From the NCBI RefSeq assembly GCF_016862935.1, contig NZ_BONX01000012.1:1-64000 (forward strand): a DNA stretch of 64,000 bases. Direction: 5' to 3'. The position numbers and the translations under genes were made by a program. Numbering within the stretch: position 1 is the first letter of the stretch; each line of letters begins with the position of its first letter. This stretch comes from Plantactinospora mayteni (lineage in GTDB: Bacteria > Actinomycetota > Actinomycetes > Mycobacteriales > Micromonosporaceae). Positions 26,481 to 34,153 of this stretch are shown here, one piece after another. A model generated the notes under the pieces. It made no database searches and was not told the DNA's origin. It saw nothing but the letters and a program-made list of their open reading frames with translations.

Positions 26481-27221
26481 TCAGCACCAGCGACGCGGTG
26501 GGCGGTCACGCCGGACGGAGCGCCGCGACGGGCGTACCGCGCCGTGCCGGTGCGCCCCGGCCCAGCCCGGCAGATCGGTCTGACACCCCGGCGTACGCCG
26601 GCCGGCCGGCTCGGTCGGCCTCTCCGGCGCCCCGTCCGGTCCCCCCGGCGAGGTGCCGGTGCGAGCGAGCTGGGCCTGGTCGTCGCCCTCCGGCCCGCCG
26701 GGCGAGGTGCTGGAGCTAGTGCTGGTGCTGGTGCTGGTGCGTGCGTGCCGGCCCTGGTCGTCGGCGTCCGGCTCGCCCGGGCGGGGCCGGGGTACGAGCC
26801 TCGACCGGTCGACCGGCCGCCCCGGGTCGGTCAGCGCGTGCTCCGGGCCGCTCGGGTCGGAGGCCAGCACGGTGCCCTCCACCGGCTCCCCGGGCCGGGG
26901 CATTCCGGCCTGGTCTTCCATTGCCGCCGATCCGGCTGGACGCGGCCCGGTCCTCGCCGCCGCCGAGCGCGCCGCACCGGACGGGTCGGCCGGATCGGCA
27001 GCCGATCGCGGATCGTCGAGGCCGTCGGCGAGCCCGGCGACCACCGGCTCGGCACCGGGCCGGTCGGACGCCCCGTCGATCGGGCCCGTCGGCAGCCCGG
27101 CGCTGGCGCCACAGACCCAGCGGAACCGGCCGACCGGGCCGAGCGGGGGCAGCGGCCCACGATCGCCAAGCAGCGACTCCTGCTCGTCCTCCGAACAGCC
27201 ACGCTCGGCGTCATGCGCCAT
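26481..27221 (-). CDS. possible disordered hypothetical protein
   Basis: A 246-codon ORF whose start is well supported: GAGGAGG lies six bases before ATG 27221 (MAHDAERGCSEDEQESLLGD). After the first 40 residues the sequence is Pro/Gly/Ala/Asp/Arg-rich with a Thr-Ser run (TSTSTSTSSSTS) and no recognisable domain, so it may be an intrinsically disordered protein, a decayed gene, or a shorter gene with a frameshift. Rightward ORFs across the same DNA have no good start. Confidence is limited for that reason. Confidence 0.4.
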   Translation of the reverse strand: MAHDAERGCSEDEQESLLGDRGPLPPLGPVGRFRWVCGASAGLPTGPIDGASDRPGAEPVVAGLADGLDDPRSAADPADPSGAARSAAARTGPRPAGSAAMEDQAGMPRPGEPVEGTVLASDPSGPEHALTDPGRPVDRSRLVPRPRPGEPDADDQGRHARTSTSTSTSSSTSPGGPEGDDQAQLARTGTSPGGPDGAPERPTEPAGRRTPGCQTDLPGWAGAHRHGAVRPSRRSVRRDRPPRRWC

Positions 27222-27738
27222 CCAGGCCTCCTCACACTCGCCGCCGGGTGGGCGGTTGCCCCGGCGTGCGGGTGGCGCCCCACACGGTTGACGGTGAGCC
27301 ATTGCGGGAAAGCGCATCACCGGGACCATGTCACCGTACTGGTCCGGGACGCCGAGTTCGACGCCGCTGGGACGAGAAACTCCTGCATTCCGCCCTGCGG
27401 AAGTTCCAGGTCACGAACTGGTTAACCTCCGGCCGGCGGCCGGACCGGGCTCGGTTCGGCGTCTGGGACGGGCGGCGCGGTGGCCACTGCCGGGGTTCGG
27501 GTCGACCGAGCGGTCGATGCTGGTGGGGTCCCAGGGCGGGGTTCGGGTCGACCGGGCGGTCGGTGCCGGCGGGGTTCCCGGGCGGGGTTCGGGTCGACCG
27601 GGCGGTCGGTGCCGGCGGGGTTCCAGAGCGGGGTTCGGAACGGGGCGGCCGGTGCCGGCGGGGCTCCAGGAGGGGGTTTCAGCCCGGCGGGTAGTGAGTG
27701 TGCGGCCTACCGCCGTCCGGCGGGTGGACTGCCGACGG
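27222..27738. repeat. spacer with 46-bp minisatellite
   Basis: A 517-bp spacer between two leftward genes. From 27492 to about 27675 four copies of a 46-bp unit start at 27492, 27538, 27584 and 27630, each beginning GGGGTTCGG; the middle two are almost identical and the last is shortened and diverged. Because 46 is not a multiple of three, ORFs through it are not credible. The part near 27222-27330 is the likely promoter region of the 26481-27221 ORF. Confidence 0.85.
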
Positions 27739-28278
27739 TCACTCCTGCGGGGCGGGCTTCGGGAAGACGGTCGCCCAGACCGGGAAGGCGACGAGCCAGA
27801 TCACGATCGCCACGCTCAACCGCACGATCCAGGCCAGCAGTTCGGCGGTACGGTCCGGGTCGCCGACCATCAGGATGCCGAGGCCGAGCAGGCCACAGGC
27901 GATGGCCCAGCCCAGCAGTCCCTTCACCCACTCCCGCCACTCGTACCGGGCGCGGGCCCAGCCGCCGCCGGGTGGCCTGGTCGGCGGCGGCCCGCCCGCG
28001 AACCGGTACGCGAACCGCTGGTCGGCCCAGCGGATCATGCTGTGCCCGAAGGCGACCGAGAAGCCGAGGTACGCCGCCGCCAGCCCGTGCGTGAAGTTGG
28101 CGGTGGCACCGCGACGCAGGTCGAGTACGGTGGCGAGCAGGATCACAAGATCGATCAACGGCGTACCGAGCAGCAGCAGCGCGCCGAGCCGGGGCATCCG
28201 GAGCGGGTAGCGGGCGATCAGGCCGGCACCGAGCAGTACCCAGAACCCGATCTCGCCCGCGGCGATCACCGCCAGCAT
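27739..28278 (-). CDS. actinobacterial integral membrane protein
   Basis: A 179-residue protein with four or five predicted membrane helices: LAVIAAGEIGFWVLLGAGLI, LGALLLLGTPLIDLVILLAT, HGLAAAYLGFSVAFGH and a C-terminal pair after residue 125. A conserved loop with MIRWADQRFAYRF and WARARYEWREWVKGL is typical of an unnamed family that I know from other actinobacteria. ATG 28278 is chosen because the hydrophobic N-terminus starts there and the codons upstream encode a Pro/Gly-rich non-family stretch. It is divergent from the sensor-kinase gene. Function unknown. Confidence 0.75.
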   Translation of the reverse strand: MLAVIAAGEIGFWVLLGAGLIARYPLRMPRLGALLLLGTPLIDLVILLATVLDLRRGATANFTHGLAAAYLGFSVAFGHSMIRWADQRFAYRFAGGPPPTRPPGGGWARARYEWREWVKGLLGWAIACGLLGLGILMVGDPDRTAELLAWIVRLSVAIVIWLVAFPVWATVFPKPAPQE

Positions 28279-28517
28279 CCCGTACCCCCGATCGTCCGCC
28301 CGCCCAGGTCCGTTCCGGCCGGGCGGTACTCCCCCGGAACCCGTCGCCCGGTCACTGCCACCAGTCTCGGCAGGGCGACCGGCCGCGACCTCGGCACCGG
28401 TACCGAGATCCGGGTCCGCCGAAAGAGGTACGCCTACACCCTTCGACGGATCCTGACCGGCGCATCCTCGTCGTCCGGGCCGAGGGGGACGGCCGGCCGG
28501 TGTGATGGGATCGAGGG

Positions 28518-30092
28518 GTGACCGCACGGCTGAGCCTGGAGCGCGGGTCCCTGTCCCGGGACGTCGCGCTGGCGTCCGCGTCCCTGGCGGGCGGGCTGCT
28601 GATGATGGCGCTCGGGGTCTACCACCCGCTCAACCCCGGCCTGCTGGACGCCCCGCCGGGGCTCTCCGTCGCCACCCTCGCCGTCACCTGCCTGGCCGTG
28701 GCGCTGCGTCGGGTGGCGACCCGGCTCGGCCTGGCGCTGGGCACCGTCGCCATCGTCGTCGACCTCGTGTACGGATCGTCGCTGGCCACCAGCCTGGTCT
28801 ACACCCAGGTGCTCTTCGACTCCTGCGTCTACGGGTCGGCCAAGCTCTGGCGCCGGCTGCTCTGGGTCAACCTGGCACTGACCGGGTTCGCCGCGCTGAT
28901 CGGGGTCATTTTCGCGTCCCCGGCCTGGCAGGGCATCGGGCTGGGAATCCCGGTGGTGCTGATCGGCGTACTGCCGGTGGTGAGTGGCATCGGCGTCCGG
29001 CAGTACCGCGACCAGGCCGCCGCCGAGCGCGCCCGGGCCGAGCAGACCGCCCGGCTGGCCGAACTCGACCGGCGCCAGGCGGTGGCGGCGGAGCGGAGTC
29101 GGATGGCCCGGGAACTGCACGACGTGATCGCCAACCACCTGAGCGCGGTCGCCATCCACGCCACGGCGGCGCTCTCGGTCTCCGGGCTGGACCGGGCGCA
29201 GCTCGACCAGGCGCTGCGGGTGATCCGGGAGAACAGCGTGCAGGGGCTCGCCGAGATGCGGCAGATGATCGGCCTGCTCCGCGAACCGGCCGACCCCGGG
29301 TCGGTGCCGCTCACCGAGGCCGTGCCGGTACCGCCGACCGAGGCCGTGGCGGTGCCGCCGGCCGGAGCCGGGAGGGTGCCGCCGGCCGGAGCCGAGCCTG
29401 TTTCGCCCGGGGGTGGCCGGAGCCGGGCCGTCGTTCCGGGCCGGTCGTCGGGCAGCCTGGGTGGGGTCGGCAGGTCCGCTCCGGGTGCGCTCTCCGTCGC
29501 GGGTACGGAGTCGACCGGAGTGCCGGGCCGTGGCACGCTCTCCGCCGCCGGGCCGGCCCGGCTGGGCACGGTCGACGGTCCGGTCCGGGCCCGGCTGGCC
29601 GAGGTGGACCGGCTGGTCGGCCAGGCCCGGGACGCCGGCCTGGCGGTACGGTTCGAGACCACCGGCGAGGTACGCCCGTTGCCGGTCGGCGTGGACCTGG
29701 CCGCGTACCGGATCGTCCAGGAGTCGCTCACCAACGCGCTCAAGCACGGCGCCGGCCCGACCACCCTGACCATCTGCCACCAGCGCCGGTCGGTCAGCCT
29801 CACCATCGAGAACCCGCTCGCCCGCTCCGGCGAGCCTCGGGGCGCCGGGGTCGCGGCCGGGGCCGGGCTGCCCGGGGCGGGCGCCGGACTGATCGGAATG
29901 CGGGAGCGGGCCGCCCTGCTCGGCGGCCGGTTCGAGGCCGGCCCGAGGGGAGGGAGTTGGCGGGTACACGCGGAACTGCCGAACGGCGACCTCCCCGGCC
30001 CGGCGCCCCGGACGCCGCCCGAACCCGCGCCATCGGCCGACTCCGCCGGGGAGGTCGGCCGGCCAGCCGTGGCGCCGACGGTCCGGCCGTGA
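28518..30092 (+). CDS. two-component sensor histidine kinase (NarL/DesK type)
   Basis: A 524-residue membrane kinase. Four to five N-terminal helices (residues about 15-160) precede the HisKA_3 dimerisation domain, with RELHDVIANHLSAVAIH placing the phospho-accepting His at about 201. An unusual Pro/Val/Ala/Gly/Ser linker of about 95 residues (258-352) separates this from the HATPase domain (AYRIVQESLTNALKH; Asn about 406). The G-box is GLIGMRERAALLGGRF. GTG 28518 follows GAGGG. The stop overlaps the response-regulator start in a GTGA, so the two are translationally coupled. No extracellular sensor domain is present, so it may sense a membrane property. Confidence 0.9.
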   Translation: MTARLSLERGSLSRDVALASASLAGGLLMMALGVYHPLNPGLLDAPPGLSVATLAVTCLAVALRRVATRLGLALGTVAIVVDLVYGSSLATSLVYTQVLFDSCVYGSAKLWRRLLWVNLALTGFAALIGVIFASPAWQGIGLGIPVVLIGVLPVVSGIGVRQYRDQAAAERARAEQTARLAELDRRQAVAAERSRMARELHDVIANHLSAVAIHATAALSVSGLDRAQLDQALRVIRENSVQGLAEMRQMIGLLREPADPGSVPLTEAVPVPPTEAVAVPPAGAGRVPPAGAEPVSPGGGRSRAVVPGRSSGSLGGVGRSAPGALSVAGTESTGVPGRGTLSAAGPARLGTVDGPVRARLAEVDRLVGQARDAGLAVRFETTGEVRPLPVGVDLAAYRIVQESLTNALKHGAGPTTLTICHQRRSVSLTIENPLARSGEPRGAGVAAGAGLPGAGAGLIGMRERAALLGGRFEAGPRGGSWRVHAELPNGDLPGPAPRTPPEPAPSADSAGEVGRPAVAPTVRP

Positions 30093-30829
30093 CCGGGCCG
30101 GACGACGACCGAGCCGGGGCCACCGCGATCGACGCGCCGGCCGGCGCGGGGCAGCGTGCCGGAGCCGGGCCGGGACGGGTGATCCGGGTGGTGGTCGCCG
30201 ACGACCAGGACGCGGTCCGGGCCGGTCTGGTGCTGATCCTCGCCGGTACCCCGGGGCTGGAGGTGGTCGGCGAGGCGGTCGACGGCGAGGAGGCGGTGGC
30301 ACTGTGCCGGCGGCTCCGGCCGGACGTGGCGGTACTCGACGTCCGGATGCCCCGGCTCGACGGTGTGTCGGCGACCGCCGAGATCGTCGCCGAGCAGTTG
30401 GCCGACGTACTGGTGCTGACCACGTTCGACCTCGACGAGTACGTCTTCGGCGCGCTCCGGGCCGGCGCGTCCGGGTTCCTGCTCAAGGACACCGACGCCG
30501 ACGGGCTGGTCGACGCGGTGCGTACCGTCGCCCGGGGCGAGGGGATCATCGCGCCGGCGGTGACCCGTCGGTTGATCACCGCCTTCGCCGCCGCCGCGCC
30601 GACCGCCCCGGCGACCGCCCGGGCGGCGGTGGCCGACCTGACCCCCCGGGAGCGCGACGTGCTGGCCTGTCTCGGGCTCGGGCTCTCCAACCAGCAGATC
30701 GCCGATCGGCTGACGATGGCGGAGAGCACCACCAAGACCCACGTGAGCCGGATCCTCGGCAAGCTCGGCCTGCGCAGCCGGGTACAGGCGGCGATCCTCG
30801 CCCAGGAACTGGGCCTGCCACCGCCCTGA
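30089..30829 (+). CDS. LuxR/NarL-family response regulator
   Basis: A 246-residue regulator, partner of the upstream kinase. The receiver domain starts IRVVVADDQDAVRAGL, has the phospho-Asp in VAVLDVRMPRLDG and the switch Lys in GASGFLLKDTDADGL. The LuxR-type DNA-binding domain is LTPRERDVLACLGLGLSNQQIA at residues about 180-240. GTG 30089 overlaps the kinase stop; a second in-frame GTG at 30179 directly before IRVVV is possible and would remove an Ala/Gly-rich leader of 30 residues. Target genes are not evident; the convergent PAP2 gene is a neighbour only. Confidence 0.9.
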   Translation: MTGPDDDRAGATAIDAPAGAGQRAGAGPGRVIRVVVADDQDAVRAGLVLILAGTPGLEVVGEAVDGEEAVALCRRLRPDVAVLDVRMPRLDGVSATAEIVAEQLADVLVLTTFDLDEYVFGALRAGASGFLLKDTDADGLVDAVRTVARGEGIIAPAVTRRLITAFAAAAPTAPATARAAVADLTPRERDVLACLGLGLSNQQIADRLTMAESTTKTHVSRILGKLGLRSRVQAAILAQELGLPPP

Positions 30830-30852
30830 CCGGACCGCCAGGGCCGGGCGGG

Positions 30853-31521
30853 CTACCGGACGGCCCGGTCCGGGTGGTGGGCCGGGAGCCGGGGACTGCC
30901 GGTCGGGCTCCGCACCAGCCGGGCGGTCAGCGGGACGACGGCGAGCGCGAGCAGCCAGCCGCCGAGCACGTCGGTCGGCCAGTGCGCCAGCAGGGCCACC
31001 CGGGTCAGCCCGACGAAGGCCGCGAAGGCCACCGTCAGCGCGACCGTGAGCGCCCGGGCCGGGCCGCCGAGCCGGGACCAGAGCAGGAGTACGGCCACCA
31101 GCGCCGCCGCCGCCGCGTTGCTGGTGTGCCCGCTCGGAAACCCGTTACTGGTGATCACGACGAAACCGTTCTCGGGCCGGGGGTGGAACACCAGCCAGTG
31201 CATCAGCCCCCAGAGCACCGGTATCAGCACCGTCACCGCGGCGCAGAACGTGGCGGCCCGACGCCCGCCCCGGGCGGCCAGCCCCACCGTGACGGCCAGG
31301 CCGGCGACCAGGAACGGCATCGTGGCGGCCACGTCGGTGGCGATCCGCAGCACCTCGACCAGGCGGGGGCGGGCGTCGCCGTACCCCCGGAAGGTGTCGC
31401 TGACGGCGGTGTCGAAACGGTCCAGCGGCGCCCAGCCGGCCACGGTCAGCGCGAGCAGCCCCAGGAAGCCGGCGAGCGCGAGCAGCGGGACGACCAGCGG
31501 CGGGCGGGCGACCATCGGCAC
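30853..31521 (-). CDS. PAP2-family membrane phosphatase
   Basis: A 222-residue membrane protein of the phosphatidic acid phosphatase type 2 family. The three active-site motifs are visible: HWLVFHPRPENGF, then PSGHTSNAAAAAL, then LTRVALLAHWPTDVLGGWLL with Arg, His and Asp. Six membrane helices are predicted. Such enzymes dephosphorylate lipid phosphates (phosphatidate, undecaprenyl pyrophosphate) at the outer leaflet. The start is ATG 31521 or 31515. It is divergent from fasR by 53 bp and convergent with the response regulator, so it shares a promoter zone with the fatty-acid regulator gene, a plausible but unproven functional link. Confidence 0.88.
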   Translation of the reverse strand: MPMVARPPLVVPLLALAGFLGLLALTVAGWAPLDRFDTAVSDTFRGYGDARPRLVEVLRIATDVAATMPFLVAGLAVTVGLAARGGRRAATFCAAVTVLIPVLWGLMHWLVFHPRPENGFVVITSNGFPSGHTSNAAAAALVAVLLLWSRLGGPARALTVALTVAFAAFVGLTRVALLAHWPTDVLGGWLLALAVVPLTARLVRSPTGSPRLPAHHPDRAVR

Positions 31522-31574
31522 ATGATGCCACGGCCGGTGCCGACCCCAGAGGTTCCGCGTGGCACGCTGGGCCG

Positions 31575-32795
31575 ATGGCGAGCGAGGCGGGCGACGGCGA
31601 ACTGGCGGCCACGCTGCGCCGGATCGAGCGGGCGGCGGGCACGCTGGCCAGCGCCAGTGTCACCCGGATGGACGAGACCCTGCCCTGGTTCCGCGACCTG
31701 CCGGCCGAGCAGCGGTCCTGGGTGATGCTGGTCGCCCAGGCCGGCGTCCGGTCCCTGGTCGAGTGGCTGCGGTCCCGGCCGGACGCCGACGACCGGCAGG
31801 GCGCCGACGCGCTGGCCGACAGCCCGGACGAGGTCTTCGCCGCCGCACCCCGGGCGCTGGCCCGGTCGATCAGCCTCCAGCAGACGGTGGCCCTGATCAA
31901 GGTGACCATCGACGTGGTGGAGGAGCAGGTGCCGCACCTGGCGGCGCCGGGCGAGGAGCGGCTGCTGCACGAGGCCGTGTTGAAGTTCTCCCGGGAGATC
32001 GCCTTCGCCGCCGCCCGGGTCTACGCGCGGGCCGCCGAGTCGCGCGGCTCCTGGGACGCCCGGCTCCAGGCCCTGCTGGTGGACGCGCTGCTCCGAGGCG
32101 ACTCCCCCGACGTACTGGCCAGCCGGGCGGCGGCGCTGGGCTGGTCGGACGCCCCACCGGTGGCGGTGGCGGTGGGCCGGTCCCCGGGCGGCGAGGTCGC
32201 CGCCGTGCTGCACACGATCTACCGGGTCACCCGGCGGCTCAACCTGGAGATGATCGGCGGGGTACACGGCGACCGGCTCGTCGTGGTGCTCGGCGGCGCG
32301 ACCGACCCGCTGGCCGCCACCGCCAAGATGCTCGCCGGGTTCGGCGAGGGCCCGGTGGTGGTCGGGCCGGCGGTGCCGAGCCTGGACGCGGCGACCGACT
32401 CGGCCCGGGCGGCCCTGGCCGGTTTCCGGGCCGCGCCCGCCTGGCCGGCCGCGCCCCGCCCAGTGGCCGCCGCCGACCTGCTCCCCGAGCGGGCCCTGGC
32501 CGGTGATCCGGAGGCCCGCCGGACGCTGCGCCAGGACGTCTACGCCGCGCTGGTCCGGGCCGGTGGCGAACTGCTGGAGACCCTGGACGCGTTCTTCGCG
32601 GCCGGCGGGGTGCTGGAGAGTGCCGCCCGGTCCCTGTTCGTGCACCCGAACACGGTCCGCTATCGGCTGCGCCGGATCGCGGATGTGACGGGATTCTCCC
32701 CGCTCACCGCCCGGGACGCCTTCGCGCTGCGGATGGCGCTGACGATCGGACGGCTGGATCCGTCCGCCCCGGTCGGGCCGGGGACGGGACACTAA
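31575..32795 (+). CDS. fasR: PucR-type regulator of fatty-acid synthesis (FasR)
   Basis: A 406-residue regulator with a long N-terminal ligand/dimer region and a C-terminal PucR-type helix-turn-helix (ESAARSLFVHPNTVRYRLRRIADVTGFSPLTARDAFALRMAL). Its position directly before fabD, and its length, match FasR of Streptomyces (SCO2386) and mycobacteria (Rv2242), which activate the fab operon in response to long-chain acyl-CoA. The start is ATG 31575, with a weak ribosome site. The 135-bp gap to fabD contains a TTTTGT...ACAAAG inverted repeat that may be its operator. The identification rests on domain and context. Confidence 0.87.
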   Translation: MASEAGDGELAATLRRIERAAGTLASASVTRMDETLPWFRDLPAEQRSWVMLVAQAGVRSLVEWLRSRPDADDRQGADALADSPDEVFAAAPRALARSISLQQTVALIKVTIDVVEEQVPHLAAPGEERLLHEAVLKFSREIAFAAARVYARAAESRGSWDARLQALLVDALLRGDSPDVLASRAAALGWSDAPPVAVAVGRSPGGEVAAVLHTIYRVTRRLNLEMIGGVHGDRLVVVLGGATDPLAATAKMLAGFGEGPVVVGPAVPSLDAATDSARAALAGFRAAPAWPAAPRPVAAADLLPERALAGDPEARRTLRQDVYAALVRAGGELLETLDAFFAAGGVLESAARSLFVHPNTVRYRLRRIADVTGFSPLTARDAFALRMALTIGRLDPSAPVGPGTGH

Positions 32796-32843
32796 CCCCC
32801 GTTTAGGACAGGTCGGACCGAGAAGTCCGTGATCACCATGGAT

Positions 32844-32864
32844 TTTTGTAGGGTCCCCACAAAG
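32844..32864. promoter_or_regulatory. candidate FasR operator upstream of fabD
   Basis: TTTTGTAGGG and CCCCACAAAG form an imperfect inverted repeat (8 of 10 positions pair) about 70 bp before the fabD start, right after fasR. The TTTTGT/ACAAAA half-sites recall FasR operators described from mycobacteria; the match is from memory and the spacing was not verified. Confidence 0.45.
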
Positions 32865-32930
32865 CTGGTAGTACGGATTGGTGCATCACGGCAACCGCGC
32901 CGGGGCGGATGATCCAGGAGAGTCGTAAGC

Positions 32931-34106
32931 GTGCTCGCCGTACTCTCACCCGGCCAGGGTTCACAGAAGCCCGGCTTCCTGACCCCGTGGCTCGACCTGC
33001 CCGGCACCGAGGCGCGGCTGCGCTGGTGGTCCGCGCTGGCCGGCATCGACCTCGTCCGGCTCGGCACCGAGGGTGACGCCGACGAGATCCGGGACACCGC
33101 GCGTACCCAGCCGCTGCTGGTCGCCGCCGCCCTGCTCGCCGCCGAACAGCTTCCGATGTACGAGGTGACGGTCACCGCCGGGCACAGCGTCGGTGAATTG
33201 GCCGCGGCGGCGCTGGCCGGCGTACTGAGCCCGGAGGCGGCGGTCACCCTGGCCGGCGTACGGGGTCGGGAGATGGCCGCCGCCTGCGCGCTCGAACCGA
33301 CCGGGATGTCGGCGGTGATGGGCGGCGACCCGGACGAGGTGCTGGCCGCCCTCGCCGCGCACGAACTGCACCCGGCCAACTTCAACGGTGCCGGCCAGCT
33401 CGTGGTGGCCGGCGCGCTCGACGGGCTGGCCAAGTTCGCCGCCAACCCGCCCGCCAGCACCAAGGTGATCGGCCTCAAGGTCGCCGGCGCCTTCCACACC
33501 CCCTACATGGCGCCGGCCGAGCGGGCCCTCGCCGGTGTCGCGGCCGGGATCACCCCGACCGACCCGGCCCGGATCCTGCTCTCCAACGCCGACGGTGCCG
33601 CCGTCGACCACGGGCGGGAGATGCTGCAACGCCTGGTCCGGCAGGTGACCGCCCCGGTCCGCTGGGACCTCTGCGTCCGTCGCCTCGCCGACCTCGGCGT
33701 GACCGCGGTGATCGAGCTGCCCCCGGCCGGCACCCTGGCCGGGCTGATCAAGCGGGAGCTCAAGGGCACCGGCCAGGTCCCCGAGATCGTCACCCTGAAC
33801 ACCCCGGCCGACCTGGCCGCGGCCCGCGACCTGATCGCCCGGCACGGCGGCCCGGCCGGGCCGGCGCCGGCCCCGCGGTTCCGGGTGGTGGTGGCCGGCA
33901 CCCCCGGCATCTTCGCGTCGATCGAGGGCCTGGCCGAGGGCGCCGCCGTCGAGTCCGGGCAGGTCATCGGTCACATCACCACCCGACAGGGCGCTGTCGA
34001 GGTCACCGCGCACGGCTCCGGCGTACTCACCGAATGGCTCGCCCAGCACGACGACCCGGTAGCCCCGGGCCAGCCCCTCGCCCGCATCGGAGGAACAGCT
34101 TCATGA
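32931..34106 (+). CDS. fabD: malonyl-CoA:ACP transacylase with C-terminal lipoyl-like domain
   Basis: A 391-residue enzyme that loads malonate onto ACP. The acyltransferase domain covers residues 1 to about 310: SPGQGSQ near 6-12, the nucleophile in TAGHSVGELAAAAL (Ser about 86) and GAFHTPYM. The usual length is about 310; here residues about 316-391 add a region shaped like a biotinyl/lipoyl domain (EGAAVESGQVIGHI ... GSGVLTEWLAQHDDPVAPGQPLARI), where the lysine expected in the MKM position reads Gln (RQG). GTG 32931 has AGGAGAG nine bases upstream. It leads the fab operon; its stop overlaps an ATG of a 16-codon ORF that reaches fabH. Confidence 0.93.
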   Translation: MLAVLSPGQGSQKPGFLTPWLDLPGTEARLRWWSALAGIDLVRLGTEGDADEIRDTARTQPLLVAAALLAAEQLPMYEVTVTAGHSVGELAAAALAGVLSPEAAVTLAGVRGREMAAACALEPTGMSAVMGGDPDEVLAALAAHELHPANFNGAGQLVVAGALDGLAKFAANPPASTKVIGLKVAGAFHTPYMAPAERALAGVAAGITPTDPARILLSNADGAAVDHGREMLQRLVRQVTAPVRWDLCVRRLADLGVTAVIELPPAGTLAGLIKRELKGTGQVPEIVTLNTPADLAAARDLIARHGGPAGPAPAPRFRVVVAGTPGIFASIEGLAEGAAVESGQVIGHITTRQGAVEVTAHGSGVLTEWLAQHDDPVAPGQPLARIGGTAS

Positions 34107-34153
34107 CCGGTCAACGGGAGACCCCGGACCACCGCTCGGCGGTGCTCCGGTGA
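34103..34153 (+). CDS. 16-codon bridging ORF between fabD and fabH
   Basis: An ATG overlaps the fabD stop (ATGA) and opens a 16-residue frame (MTGQRETPDHRSAVLR) whose TGA overlaps the GTG of fabH (GTGA). It is in a different frame from both genes. It could be a coupling cistron that carries ribosomes from fabD to fabH, or the original fabH N-terminus cut off by a small indel. There is no evidence for a functional peptide. Confidence 0.35.
   Translation: MTGQRETPDHRSAVLR

Noticed and set aside
26359-26583. Rightward ORF with coding-like start (VIRDAAGERLDAERP)
   Set aside because: No ribosome site, quickly becomes Arg/Gly-rich and overlaps the leftward candidate.
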